NCBI RefSeq assembly: GCF_900060185.1
Contig: NZ_FIZY01000007.1
Location: 1-64,000 of the forward strand
Length of the DNA stretch: 64,000 nt
Direction of reading: 5' to 3'
Source of the DNA: Grimontia marina
GTDB lineage: Bacteria > Pseudomonadota > Gammaproteobacteria > Enterobacterales > Vibrionaceae
Shown: positions 50,470 to 60,010 of the stretch, one piece after another
Layout of the letters: every line of letters starts with the position of its first letter
Position numbering within the stretch: the first letter of the stretch is position 1
Notes under the pieces: model-generated
What the model was told of the DNA's origin: nothing
The model's database searches: none
The model's input: only the letters and a program-made list of their open reading frames with translations
Made by a program: the position numbers and the translations under genes

Positions 50470-51068
50470 TGCAGGAGGTTGCGGTTAGCGCGTTCTTACC
50501 CAAGTTAAGAACCATGGTGAATGTCCCTTTAGAGCCCCTCATGGAGGAGGCGGTCGTTGCGGCCGCTCAGGCTTTTTGCCGCCGCAGTCTTGCGATTTGG
50601 CGCACCCGTACCTTTGCGCATGTCTTCAGGTACCAGACTGTCAGTGTGATTGAACGGTCTTCGTTAAACCACCGCACCCTGGGCGCGCTCAAGTCTGCAG
50701 ACATCATCTCGGTCACCTCAAAAGGTCAGCGTTTGGTGGTTGGAAAGGACTATGACGCCATCTCGCTCGACGACGTGCATTTTCTGGATGCGTTTGACGA
50801 TGTCACCGTGACATGTGCGGTTGAGCCGAGGGCAGGGTCTTCACATTTGCCCGCCTCACTGTTCCATGACTGGGAAGAGGGCATTTGTGCGGGCGCTGCG
50901 AAAAGACTTCTTTTACAACCCGACAAAGCGTGGTCGGACGTCGCCCTTGCCGGGTACCACGAGAGGGAGTTTGTTGAGGCGATATGTCAGGCCCGCCGCT
51001 GGCGCTTGGAGGTGAGCCCCGACGCCACCCCGGAGAACCCGCTGACCCGTAAACGGAGTTTCGTCTGA
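50469..51068 (+). CDS. Head-tail connector-region protein
   Basis: 199 residues; N-terminal AFLPKLRTMVNVPLEPLMEEAVVAAAQAFCRRSLAIW is typical of small podovirus connector or tail-adaptor proteins. It overlaps the upstream stop and abuts the next gene (TGATG). Exact class uncertain. Confidence 0.65.
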   Translation: MQEVAVSAFLPKLRTMVNVPLEPLMEEAVVAAAQAFCRRSLAIWRTRTFAHVFRYQTVSVIERSSLNHRTLGALKSADIISVTSKGQRLVVGKDYDAISLDDVHFLDAFDDVTVTCAVEPRAGSSHLPASLFHDWEEGICAGAAKRLLLQPDKAWSDVALAGYHEREFVEAICQARRWRLEVSPDATPENPLTRKRSFV

Positions 51069-51688
51069 TGAAAATCTCGGATGTGATTGACAGACTCGGT
51101 GTGGACTTGGTGGATAAGGACTATGTCCACTGGTCACGTGAAGCGCTCCTTTCCTACATCAATGATGGCTTGTCGGAAATGGCCCTGTCTTTACCGTCGC
51201 AGTTTCGTGTGGTGGCCACGGTGCAAACCGAGACCGGGGAGGTCACGCTTCCCCCTGACGGCATCAAGGTGTTGTCGGTGCAAGAGGTCGAAGGCAGACC
51301 CGTCAACTATGTGGAGATGGTCAAGCTCAATCAGCTCGACGCGGCGTGGCGGGGACGCGTTGGCCAACCGTCTTCCTGGACACAGCAAGAGGATGAAGAG
51401 CGGTCTTACTCTCTCTATCCGCGCCCAGCCACCAGAGTGAGCGTGACTCACGCATACTCGGCGTTTATGCCACGTCAAGAAGACGATGAGTTACCCGTGC
51501 ATCCCGCTTTCCTGCCTGCAGTCGTGGATTACGCCCTGTACCGTGCCTATGGAAAAGACGGCCAGCATGCCAGCGAGCAAACCAAGTCGATGAGCCATTA
51601 TCACACGTTCAATGCTGCCATTGGCCGTGAGGCGGAGGTCAAGCAGAGGCATAAGCGTGAGCGGGCACAGAGGGAGAACCAACGATGA
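51068..51688 (+). CDS. Phage adaptor protein (DUF6682/gp4-like)
   Basis: 206 residues. YVHWSREALLSYINDGLSEMALSLPSQF, VEGRPVNYVEMVKLNQLDAAW and HPAFLPAVVDYALYRAYGKDGQ follow the DUF6682-type adaptor pattern of podoviruses, which joins portal to tail. Confidence 0.78.
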   Translation: MKISDVIDRLGVDLVDKDYVHWSREALLSYINDGLSEMALSLPSQFRVVATVQTETGEVTLPPDGIKVLSVQEVEGRPVNYVEMVKLNQLDAAWRGRVGQPSSWTQQEDEERSYSLYPRPATRVSVTHAYSAFMPRQEDDELPVHPAFLPAVVDYALYRAYGKDGQHASEQTKSMSHYHTFNAAIGREAEVKQRHKRERAQRENQR

Positions 51689-52740
51689 TAAGGGTAAAGG
51701 GGCGTCTGACTGACGCCACGGGCGACATCGCGTTGGGAAAAGCGATGATTGAGTTTGTGGCCAAACGCTCTGCCGGTGAGGTGTTTGCGTACGCCGGTGC
51801 GCGTGTTGTCACTGATGAAAACGGCCACTACGAATTTGCGCTCAAGGCCGGCGAGTATCTGGTGTATGCCCAGGTCAACCAACGCAGTGATGTCGAGCCA
51901 TTGGGGCCATGTACGGTGTTGCCAGAGATGCAAGGAGAACATGATATCGAGTCTCTCCTGCGCTTTTCTGAGCCGGTGCTTCCTGAAACCGTGCAGCAAA
52001 GTATCGCGCTGCGCGATGAGGTGACAGCGAAACATATTGAGATATCGGGATGGCACACCACGGTCAATGAGAAAGTGCAGGCCACGCAAGAGGACGCGAG
52101 GCAGACGGCCTCAGACAGGGAGCAAACGGGCCTTGAGCTGCAGAGGGTGATAGACCACCGAGAAGCGACGGAGCAAATGCAGAGGGACGGCATATTGCTC
52201 TCACAGCTGGTAACTGCTCACTCCTCGGTGGTCGAACAAAACCTAGAACAGGTTTCCACCCTTCACAAGGCCGTGACCGGAAAAGCCCTTCAGGTGTCTG
52301 AGGATGCGAGGCATATCACCCAACTGCATGCCGAAGTGGCGTCATTCAACGACACGGCACAAGCCAGTGCGACAACGGCTTCGAGTCAAGCTGACCTCGC
52401 CAGAGACTGGGCTGAAAAAGACGTGGATAGCGAGGTGGTCACCGGCGCGTTTTCCGCCAAACACTGGGCGACCCAGTCAGCCACGCATGCCGGGGCAGCA
52501 AAAGCCTCCAGAGATGACGCCGCCCAAAGCCTCAGTGACACGCAAACCCTGAAAAACGACACACAAACGCTCAACAGCGAAACCAAAACATTCCGCGACG
52601 AGGCCCTTCAGGCGCGCCGTGAAATCGGGGTGCTGGCGGACTATGAGAAGGCGCTCTGGTCTTTGATACAGGTGAGCGCAGAGCAGGCTGTCCGGCAACT
52701 GGACGTTAACGAGCGACTGATAAGGTTGGAGACACAATGA
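51685..52740 (+). CDS. Tail fibre protein with prealbumin-like N-terminal domain
   Basis: 351 residues. Residues 1-75 (MIRVKGRLTDATGDIALGKAMIEFVAKRSAG...VVTDENGHYEFALKAGEYLVYA) match the phage tail-fibre N-terminal domain of lambda Stf-like proteins. A long coiled coil follows (about 100-330), ending without a receptor-binding head, so the tip may be supplied by the next proteins. Confidence 0.8.
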   Translation: MIRVKGRLTDATGDIALGKAMIEFVAKRSAGEVFAYAGARVVTDENGHYEFALKAGEYLVYAQVNQRSDVEPLGPCTVLPEMQGEHDIESLLRFSEPVLPETVQQSIALRDEVTAKHIEISGWHTTVNEKVQATQEDARQTASDREQTGLELQRVIDHREATEQMQRDGILLSQLVTAHSSVVEQNLEQVSTLHKAVTGKALQVSEDARHITQLHAEVASFNDTAQASATTASSQADLARDWAEKDVDSEVVTGAFSAKHWATQSATHAGAAKASRDDAAQSLSDTQTLKNDTQTLNSETKTFRDEALQARREIGVLADYEKALWSLIQVSAEQAVRQLDVNERLIRLETQ

Positions 52741-53285
52741 CGGTAGCAGAAAACGCGATAGCGGCCCTTCAGGCAGCGGCCGATGCCTATCATGCGAAAA
52801 TTGCAGACATCAATGAAAAGATGAACCTGGCCGAGGCGGATTATCAAACCAAACTCGCTGCTTTAGGTGTCAGAAAGTATGCGGCGAGAGATACCGCATC
52901 GCGAAGCTACAGTACCGCCTGGGCTGACGGTCTGGTGACCGATTGGTGGCGCATGCGCGGGGGCGTCGCTATTGACATATCTATCGCGGTGCCAATGCGA
53001 AACGAATCAGCCAGTTGGGGAGGCGGGTATACAGAGCTGCTTTATGATGTGGGCGACGGCTGGGTGTCATTGGGTGATTCGGGTTATGACGGGACCATGA
53101 TATCTGGCGCTGCAAACGGCATTCTCACTTATTCCAGAGAGGTGCTGATTGACGCGTTGAGTGCTGAAGACTACGACGTTCGTTTTAAATTCAGGCACAA
53201 ATCCTATGATGGCACGCTCATCGTCAATGGTTTGCGTGACCTTAAGGGTGAGCACTTTGGCACCTTACTCAAAGCCGTATGTTAG
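52737..53285 (+). CDS. Hypothetical tail-region protein
   Basis: 182 residues. A short N-terminal coiled coil (about 1-45) is followed by a compact beta domain (WWRMRGGVAIDISIAVPMRNESASWGGGYTELLYDVGDGWVSLGDSGYDG). Possibly the trimeric tip of the fibre encoded upstream; inference from shape and overlap. Confidence 0.6.
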   Translation: MTVAENAIAALQAAADAYHAKIADINEKMNLAEADYQTKLAALGVRKYAARDTASRSYSTAWADGLVTDWWRMRGGVAIDISIAVPMRNESASWGGGYTELLYDVGDGWVSLGDSGYDGTMISGAANGILTYSREVLIDALSAEDYDVRFKFRHKSYDGTLIVNGLRDLKGEHFGTLLKAVC

Positions 53286-53293
53286 GGGGCACC

Positions 53294-53770
53294 ATGCAAG
53301 AGCATATCATTCACGCGTTGTGGTCACTGTACCCGGATTCACTGCAGATTGGCTGCAAAGGCACAGAGTATTTCGTTGAACCTGCCCAATCCCTTGATTG
53401 GGAGGCAGTGAATACGTTAGCCCGCGAGTTAAAGGCAAAACAAGCGGCCGGAGAGGCCCGCCGGTCTTTCCGTCTGAGCCTTTATCAACACGCCGGGGAT
53501 GCGGAGTCTATTCTGGGCACCACGTCTGATGCGGTGCAACTTTTGTTGGTGGAAACCGCAAAACTGGTGGCGGCATTACATCAGGCTCAAACCCTGGCGG
53601 AGGTACGGTTAGCCGCTGAACCTTTCCATGATGCCGCGACACGTCTGCTTGATAAGATTGACGCGGGGACGGTCAAGATGCCGTATATGTCAAAAGGGTT
53701 AGATGATGTGCTGACAGACATTGAAACCCGCGCCACGTCGGTGGCCGAAGTGTTCGATAACACCCAATAA
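53294..53770 (+). CDS. Hypothetical tail-region protein
   Basis: 158 residues; starts MQEHIIHALWSLYPDSLQ with AGGGGG upstream. Unrecognised. Helical C terminus. Confidence 0.6.
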   Translation: MQEHIIHALWSLYPDSLQIGCKGTEYFVEPAQSLDWEAVNTLARELKAKQAAGEARRSFRLSLYQHAGDAESILGTTSDAVQLLLVETAKLVAALHQAQTLAEVRLAAEPFHDAATRLLDKIDAGTVKMPYMSKGLDDVLTDIETRATSVAEVFDNTQ

Positions 53771-53776
53771 CCCAGT

Positions 53777-55384
53777 ATGCTTATCGATATCACCCTGATG
53801 CGGGGAGAAATCCCCCGCCTCAAAGACCACCTGGTGCCCAATGAGACCGCGTCATTGGCGTCTGATACGCACTTTGAAAACGGTATTTTAGCGCCTTTGG
53901 CAGCGAGTGAGCCCCAAGGCACCTTACCCAGGTCGGCCGGGCGTTTTCACCGCTACGGGGAAGGATGGCTGATGTGGGATAGCCCCGCTATCCGGGTAAT
54001 GGAAAGCCCGGTGGCGCAAGACCCGTATCAACGGGTGTATTACACCGGGGAGGGGTGTCCCAAGGTGACGGCGCAGGATATGGCGCTTAACGGGGAAGGC
54101 GTTGGCCCCTCATCCTCTTATGACCTTGGCGTCCCCGCGCCGGACTCACCGCCGGTGGTGACACACGTCGATGGCAGTACCGGTGAAGACCCGCCGGATG
54201 GGGAGTCACCCTCGTATGACGATGAAGACCGGGTGTATATCCAAACCTATGTGACAAGATTTGGCGAAGAGAGCGCACCGGGGGAGCCATCGTTGTCCGT
54301 GCTTGTTGAACGCCCCGGCGCCACCGTGACCGTGAAGCTGACCCAACCGCTGAACAACCGACATAACATCACCCACACCCGTCTTTACCGCTCCGCCACC
54401 TCAACCGAAAGCAGTGATTATGTGTTGGTGGCCGAGGTGCCCATTTCTCACTCCCATTACGCTGACCGTGCCAGAAACGTGAATGGCCCGGTGATTGAGA
54501 GCTGGGGCTATGCGCCGCCCCCGGCCAACATGCAGGGACTGTGTCAGATGGCGAACGGGATATGTGCGGGGTTTGCCGGCAACGAGGTGATGTTCTCGGA
54601 AGCCTATTTGCCTTATGCATGGCCCTCCTCGTATCGCAGTACCACCGAGCACGACATTGTCGGTATCGCCGCGATAGGCACCTCACTGGTGGTGGTCACG
54701 AAGGGCTATCCGTACCTCTTTGAAGGGGTGACCCCGGATGCCATCACCGGCCACAAGCTGGACGTCGAGCAATCGTGCGTGAGCGCGGCCTCGTTGGTGG
54801 TGCTCAAAGGCACGGCGGTGTATGCCTCCCCGGACGGGTTGGTGGTGGTGGGTGCAGAAGGCGCGAGTATGCTGACGGACGCCATCATAGACAGAGACAG
54901 CTGGCAGGCCATGGCGCCGGACTCGCTCTCTGCCGTTGCGGTGGAAGGCGAGTATGTCGCGCAGGGCAGCGCCGGCGGCTTTATTTATGACCCGGTCTCC
55001 CAGTCCTTCACCCGGCTCACCGAAACCTGGGACGCTGCCTATGTCAGCCTTGAACAGGATGTCTTGATGACCCTGAAAGGCCGTGAACTGTCAGCGTGGA
55101 AAAGCGCAGATGGCCACCGTTCCTTTGTCTGGCGTTCAAAAGAGTTTTGGACGCCGATGCAGGCGATGCTCAATTGCGCGCGCATTCAGTCCCCTGAACC
55201 CGAACATTTATCGGTCCGAGTGATGGCCAATGGCGTTACGGTGCATGTGGTGGAAAAGGGCGTGTTAACCGGCGATGCCTTTCGCTTGCCTGCCGTGCGT
55301 GCCCACCGTTGGCAAATTGAAATATCCGGGAGCGCAGAGGTCGAGCGCATCATGATGGCAAGCTCGATGGAGGAGCTTTCTTGA
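53777..55384 (+). CDS. Beta-rich tail hub protein, possible tail stabilisation factor
   Basis: 535 residues. Repeated beta blades such as VGIAAIGTSLVVVTKGYPYLFEG, KGTAVYASPDGLVVVG and VEGEYVAQGSAGGFIYD suggest a beta-propeller, as in P22 gp10-type tail stabilisation proteins. The N terminus (ITLMRGEIPRLKDHLVPNETASLASDTHFENGILAPL) is typical of these podoviral tail hubs. Homology to gp10 is inference from shape. Confidence 0.65.
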   Translation: MLIDITLMRGEIPRLKDHLVPNETASLASDTHFENGILAPLAASEPQGTLPRSAGRFHRYGEGWLMWDSPAIRVMESPVAQDPYQRVYYTGEGCPKVTAQDMALNGEGVGPSSSYDLGVPAPDSPPVVTHVDGSTGEDPPDGESPSYDDEDRVYIQTYVTRFGEESAPGEPSLSVLVERPGATVTVKLTQPLNNRHNITHTRLYRSATSTESSDYVLVAEVPISHSHYADRARNVNGPVIESWGYAPPPANMQGLCQMANGICAGFAGNEVMFSEAYLPYAWPSSYRSTTEHDIVGIAAIGTSLVVVTKGYPYLFEGVTPDAITGHKLDVEQSCVSAASLVVLKGTAVYASPDGLVVVGAEGASMLTDAIIDRDSWQAMAPDSLSAVAVEGEYVAQGSAGGFIYDPVSQSFTRLTETWDAAYVSLEQDVLMTLKGRELSAWKSADGHRSFVWRSKEFWTPMQAMLNCARIQSPEPEHLSVRVMANGVTVHVVEKGVLTGDAFRLPAVRAHRWQIEISGSAEVERIMMASSMEELS

Positions 55385-56829
55385 ACGGGGTGCGGGGCGG
55401 GCGCCGTCAGGAGGCGATACGAGAAAACGTCGAGAAGCTGACAGGGCAACGGGGGAATGGTCTGGACAGGGCCGTCACCGTCCGTGAACTGCAGGCACTG
55501 GGGCTCGTGACGGTGTTCCGAGCCCATGATGGCAAGGTCGTCCCCAAACCCATCCCGCCGGTGGGCACGGGCAATACGAACGCACAGCGCCCATCACCGC
55601 CACAGGGTTTCAAGGGAGCCGGCGGCTTCGGCGCAATACTGCTGGAATGGAAGCCACCCGGGTACCCCGGCCATGCACACACTGAAATTTGGCGCCATGA
55701 CAAAGACACCTTATCGGACGCCACCCAGATAGCCACGACGCCGGCCACCGTCTTTAACGATATCGTGTCGCCGGGTTCGACGTATTTTTATTGGATCCGC
55801 CATGTGAATGTGAATGATATTGCGGGTCCTTACAATGGGACCAATGGGTTAGAGGTTTCCACCAGTCAGGACATCAGCGAAGTTATCGATGAGATAGGTG
55901 AGCAGATGGAGAACTCACAGCTCATCCAGGCGCTACAGGAAGATGTTGATGGTGCGCATGAGAAGTTTGACGACATGTGGGCGGTCAAGGCGCAAGCCGG
56001 TGATATTCGAGCTGGGATAGGCATTTTGGCGAACGCTGACGGTGTCAGCCAGGTCGCCATTTCCGCGAGTCAGGTGTTTGTCTTTGACCCCAATGATGCA
56101 AACCAAGGGCTGGCGCCATTGCTGGCTATCGACCAGGGCAACGTCATTATTCCCAAAGCCCTAATTGAAACGGCCACCATCCAAATCCTCAATGCCCAAC
56201 ACATTGTCGCGGATGAGGTGAGAGCCAGTATTTCGATCACCTCTCCAACCCTCACCTCTGCGGTTATCAATGGCGCTGAAATCAATGTCGGGAGCGGTGG
56301 CCCTTACAATGGATACCACACCCGCATCACGGAGAATGGCGTTATCTATACCGATTATTTGGTCGCGTCTGGCGGGCGCCTCAATAACATCATCATTGAG
56401 CAGGACTGCACCGTCAAAGGCACCATCTATGCCAATCAAATCATTGGCGATGTGGTCAAACCGCACGTCTATACCAATGGCGCAAGACGACAAAGCCAGC
56501 ACTCGGCGGGCTCCGTGTGGAGCAACATCTTCAGCATCACCATCCCGGCAGCGCCTTTTCCCCGCCTGCTGATTGTTCCCGAGATTCGCTTTGATTCCGG
56601 GGGCTATGGTCAGCCCTATGTCAGGTATTACATCAACAACGGATTGGTGTTGAATGAGATGAGCAGGATCATCGGTTCGGGTACCGCCTCTATTCCAATA
56701 AAGGCGTACAACCTGCCCATGAATACTACCGTAACGTTCCGTATGGATGGCTATTTCATTAACTTTTCCGGCTCAGCGTACCTCTCATTTCCTGCTCAAA
56801 GCTTGCTGTTTATGTCGTTTAAATCCTAG
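55381..56829 (+). CDS. Tail-tip/host-specificity protein with FN3 and DUF1983-like domains
   Basis: 482 residues from a TTG overlapping the upstream stop. An FN3-like module (PSPPQGFKGAGGFGAILLEWKPPGYPGHAHTEIWRHD...TYFYWIRHVN) is followed by a DUF1983-type region (WAVKAQAGDIRAGIGILANADGVSQVAISASQVFVFD) known from lambda gpJ-type tips, then a C-terminal beta domain likely binding the host surface. Confidence 0.8.
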   Translation: MNGVRGGRRQEAIRENVEKLTGQRGNGLDRAVTVRELQALGLVTVFRAHDGKVVPKPIPPVGTGNTNAQRPSPPQGFKGAGGFGAILLEWKPPGYPGHAHTEIWRHDKDTLSDATQIATTPATVFNDIVSPGSTYFYWIRHVNVNDIAGPYNGTNGLEVSTSQDISEVIDEIGEQMENSQLIQALQEDVDGAHEKFDDMWAVKAQAGDIRAGIGILANADGVSQVAISASQVFVFDPNDANQGLAPLLAIDQGNVIIPKALIETATIQILNAQHIVADEVRASISITSPTLTSAVINGAEINVGSGGPYNGYHTRITENGVIYTDYLVASGGRLNNIIIEQDCTVKGTIYANQIIGDVVKPHVYTNGARRQSQHSAGSVWSNIFSITIPAAPFPRLLIVPEIRFDSGGYGQPYVRYYINNGLVLNEMSRIIGSGTASIPIKAYNLPMNTTVTFRMDGYFINFSGSAYLSFPAQSLLFMSFKS

Positions 56830-56837
56830 GCGCGAGG

Positions 56838-57242
56838 ATGGAAAACCGCTTTAGCCAGGCAGACTGGGCGTCGTATCGCGACAGGTTGCTGCCCATCATC
56901 CGGCAAACCGCCACACGGAACGGACACGACCACACACAGGACATTGACCATGCCCTTTTAGCCAAGAGGGCATTTTTGTTTCTGTGCCCGGATGGCTTTG
57001 TGGTGCTGACTCTGCGGGGGAAGAAAAAGGCGCGGCGGTTGCTCGTCCTGTTTGCATATGGGTGGGGAGAGGATTTAATCACACGCTACCAACCCCAAAT
57101 CGATGACATGGCAAGGCGTGCAAAGGCGCAGAAGGTGGAGTTATACACCGCCGTGTCGGGCTTGGCGCCGTTACTGGCGCAACAAGGTTATATCCGTTCC
57201 CAAACGAAAGGGCGGGTAGGTCATTGGACAAAAACATTGTGA
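56838..57242 (+). CDS. Hypothetical virion-region protein
   Basis: 134 residues; central strand-turn FLFLCPDGFVVLTLRGKKKARRLLVLFAYGWGEDL followed by a helical end with QQGYIRSQ suggests a GNAT-like shape, though no CoA-binding motif is clear. Confidence 0.55.
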   Translation: MENRFSQADWASYRDRLLPIIRQTATRNGHDHTQDIDHALLAKRAFLFLCPDGFVVLTLRGKKKARRLLVLFAYGWGEDLITRYQPQIDDMARRAKAQKVELYTAVSGLAPLLAQQGYIRSQTKGRVGHWTKTL

Positions 57243-57249
57243 GGTAAAA

Positions 57250-57912
57250 ATGGGCGGTGGTGATGACAACAAGGTTGAGGAAACCGAATACGAAAAGGCA
57301 TCGGCAGACATTGCCAACAAGTATTGGGATATCTACCAAAAAGACCTCAAACAATATGAAGATGTGTTTATCCAACGCGTCGATAACCTCAACAGCGATT
57401 CGAACATGGCGAATGTGAAAGCTGATACTGATTTGGCTTACAACAGCGCGTTTAGCGAGAACCGGGATGCCACGGCAAAACATCTCACCGCATCTGGTAT
57501 CAATCCTTCAAGCAAGAAATTTGGCAGTGCCATGGCAGACCTTTCTACTGCTCAGGCAACTCACCAGGCTGACACGGTCAACAGGGCGCAAGCCGCCGGG
57601 CAGGATGCGCATATTGCCGGCTTGTCCGATGTGGTGGCGATGGGCTTGGGGGAGCAGGCAGAAGCCTTGCAGCGTTCGACGGACGTGGCCCGGATGAGTC
57701 TCAGGGAAGCCCAGCAGGATGCGCAGGTGGACTTCAACCGCCGGTCGGGCAACTTACAAACGGCAGGTGCTGTTGCCGGGATTGGGCTCAGAAGTGCCCA
57801 GCAGTTTGTTGGTCGCGGGACAGGCTCGTCCAACCTGATTGATGGCTCCAGTACCTCGCGGCAGGGCCGTTATGATCCGAACTTCAACCCTGACGGGGCG
57901 ATGCATGCGTAA
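57250..57912 (+). CDS. Probable internal virion (ejection) protein
   Basis: 220 residues, starts MGGGDDNKVEETEYEKASADIANKYWDIYQ; helical, Ala/Gln/Ser-rich, with GINPSSKKFGSAMADLSTAQA. First in a run of small virion proteins (57250-59896) that precede the giant polyvalent protein, the place where podoviruses encode ejected internal proteins. Confidence 0.65.
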   Translation: MGGGDDNKVEETEYEKASADIANKYWDIYQKDLKQYEDVFIQRVDNLNSDSNMANVKADTDLAYNSAFSENRDATAKHLTASGINPSSKKFGSAMADLSTAQATHQADTVNRAQAAGQDAHIAGLSDVVAMGLGEQAEALQRSTDVARMSLREAQQDAQVDFNRRSGNLQTAGAVAGIGLRSAQQFVGRGTGSSNLIDGSSTSRQGRYDPNFNPDGAMHA

Positions 57913-57923
57913 GGAGAGTGATG

Positions 57924-58286
57924 ATGGGTATAGCCTCTGATACCTACGCGGAAATTACCCGCAATATGTACGATGACTGGCTCAACCGGTTCTACCCCAA
58001 ACAGGTCGAATTGCTCCAGAAGTCCCAAAGCGGCCAACTGCTGAACGAACAGTTGGCACGGGTAGACAGCAATGCCAACGATGCCGGTGCGTCTGCCAGG
58101 CTCTCTGAAGCGAACAAGATGGCGAGATACGGTTTAACCCCCGAGGGTGACGCGCACCGCAACGCCAAGCTCTCATTGGCAACGGTCGCGGCGAAAAACG
58201 GCCTCAGAGACCATGAGCGTGACCGCTCCATGCAAACCTTGGCGGGGGCGGGGTATGCCGTGAAACAAAATGCGTCGGCGCAATAG
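57924..58286 (+). CDS. Small virion-region protein
   Basis: 120 residues, MGIASDTYAEITRNMYDDWLNRFYPKQVELL; helical and Ala-rich. Three in-frame starts occur; the ATG at 57924 is best spaced from AAGGAG. Resembles the previous protein in composition. Confidence 0.55.
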   Translation: MGIASDTYAEITRNMYDDWLNRFYPKQVELLQKSQSGQLLNEQLARVDSNANDAGASARLSEANKMARYGLTPEGDAHRNAKLSLATVAAKNGLRDHERDRSMQTLAGAGYAVKQNASAQ

Positions 58287-58297
58287 AGGAGAGCACG

Positions 58298-58537
58298 ATG
58301 GGGTATAGCCTGAGAAATGTGGCCAGCAAAACAAAAGGCATGGCACTCAATGGCCTTCGGGATGCGGCCATGATGGAGAAAGACAGAGAAGCGGCCAACG
58401 AAAGCATCGAGCAGGCCGAGAAACAGCAGACCATGAACAGCACGGTCAGCGGTGCCTCTCTGGGGTTTATGATTGGTGGGCCCATTGGGGCGGGGATTGG
58501 TGCCGTCGGTGGGTTTGTGCTTGGCGAGCTGTTTTAA
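58298..58537 (+). CDS. Small glycine-zipper protein
   Basis: 79 residues ending GASLGFMIGGPIGAGIGAVGGFVLGELF, a glycine-zipper membrane-insertion motif. It could help form the channel by which DNA and ejected proteins cross the membrane. Confidence 0.65.
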   Translation: MGYSLRNVASKTKGMALNGLRDAAMMEKDREAANESIEQAEKQQTMNSTVSGASLGFMIGGPIGAGIGAVGGFVLGELF

Positions 58538-58546
58538 GAGGTGATC

Positions 58547-59896
58547 ATGGGAAAGTTAGATACCCGCGGGTTCATGGATACGGCGCTACGTTCATTTGAT
58601 GTGGCTGACCGTTATTTCACCCGTCAGGAAGACAGGGAATACCAACGGCTTCGGGATGCGAAACACGATGAGCGTTTTGACCAGCAAATGGCCCTGAGAC
58701 ATGCACAAGACCAGCGTGCCCAACAAGCTCACGAAGACAAATACGGTGTGGACGGTGAGGGCGGCTGGCTCGCTGTGCAGCGCCAGCGTGAGGGGGAGTT
58801 GCACGAAAAGAACCTATCCTTGCGGGAGGCGCAAATCGCCAATACAAAATCCGGTCAACGCCGCAGTGACTATCTGTTCCAGCAAGATAAAAGAAAAGCC
58901 TATATCCAAGAAAATGCGCCGCTACTTGAAACGGCATGGCAGCGCTACCAAAAAACCGGTGATATTGATGAGGTGTTTGAGAGCGAACACATTAAAGGGG
59001 GCGTTTACGATCCCCGTCGCTGGTTCGATGAGGAGTTGGACGGTGCAGCAGGCACGTTAGAGCAGAGAATTCCTCTGGTGATGAAAGGTGAAATCGGATT
59101 GGATGATCAGGAACTCAACACCGCATTGTCCGTGTTTTATCGCTCAAACCTTATCGCATCCGTCGGACAGACTGACCCGAAAACAGGCAAGGTCATCAAA
59201 GATGTTCAGTGGGGTGGTGCGACGTTTTCCCGTGATATCAATCCTGATATGGCAGGCGATCAGCCGGGTCTGGTGGTACATGCCAGCATGCAGTACGAAG
59301 GCGAAGATGGCAGGCACATGCGTCCTATCACGGAAGGTCGTTCGACCGACCCCGGCGACAAGGTGAAGGTCATTCCGCTGGACGCTGTGATGCAGGATAT
59401 CACCGGTCAGTTGAAGATGAGGCGTCAGGCACAGCTTTCACCCGCTTACCAATCTTTGTTCCGGGGTAAGGAAACCAAAGCGCAGGCTGTCGAACAAAAG
59501 GCGATGGAGAAGGAATACCGCTCCGCCGTCCTTGAATTGGAAAAAGAGCGTCGCAAGACCAAACGTGAGTCACTCGAACAGACGCCAGAAGCTTTTGATC
59601 TCATTGATAAGGAGTTTGATGAGCAGCGGACATTCCTCGACACGATGTATAAGAAAGGTCAACTTCCTCGCCAATCATCGCCCGCCGATGCTTACGAGCA
59701 ATGGGCTGCAGACGATCCTAACAAGCAAGGCTTTCTGAATGCGCTCAAAGAAAGGGGGCAGGATTTCACGCAGTTTGATGTACAGACACTCGAACGCGCG
59801 TATACCAATGAGGTTAATAAGCAGAAAGCCGCTAATGCGGAAGCGATAGCGGGGAAAATACGCACGGAGAACGCCAAACGTTATGCCAGTCGATAA
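58547..59896 (+). CDS. Internal virion protein
   Basis: 449 residues, highly charged with long coiled coils (about 20-120 and 300-370), no recognised enzymatic domain. AAGAGG precedes the ATG. Followed by a late-type terminator. Confidence 0.6.
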   Translation: MGKLDTRGFMDTALRSFDVADRYFTRQEDREYQRLRDAKHDERFDQQMALRHAQDQRAQQAHEDKYGVDGEGGWLAVQRQREGELHEKNLSLREAQIANTKSGQRRSDYLFQQDKRKAYIQENAPLLETAWQRYQKTGDIDEVFESEHIKGGVYDPRRWFDEELDGAAGTLEQRIPLVMKGEIGLDDQELNTALSVFYRSNLIASVGQTDPKTGKVIKDVQWGGATFSRDINPDMAGDQPGLVVHASMQYEGEDGRHMRPITEGRSTDPGDKVKVIPLDAVMQDITGQLKMRRQAQLSPAYQSLFRGKETKAQAVEQKAMEKEYRSAVLELEKERRKTKRESLEQTPEAFDLIDKEFDEQRTFLDTMYKKGQLPRQSSPADAYEQWAADDPNKQGFLNALKERGQDFTQFDVQTLERAYTNEVNKQKAANAEAIAGKIRTENAKRYASR

Positions 59897-59959
59897 GTAA
59901 CCGTCTGTCCAAAAGCGGGTGAGAACACGCCCATAATATCGAACCTATCACGATGAGAG

Positions 59960-59988
59960 CCGCTGCCCGAAAGGGTAGCGGTTTTTTT
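59960..59988 (+). terminator. Terminator before the polyvalent protein gene
   Basis: CCGCTgCCC-GAAA-GGGtAGCGG followed by seven T. CCAAAAGCGGGTGAG at about 59909 resembles the start of the late leader modules. Confidence 0.85.
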
Positions 59989-60010
59989 CTGCCTTTGTGT
60001 TGGAGACACC

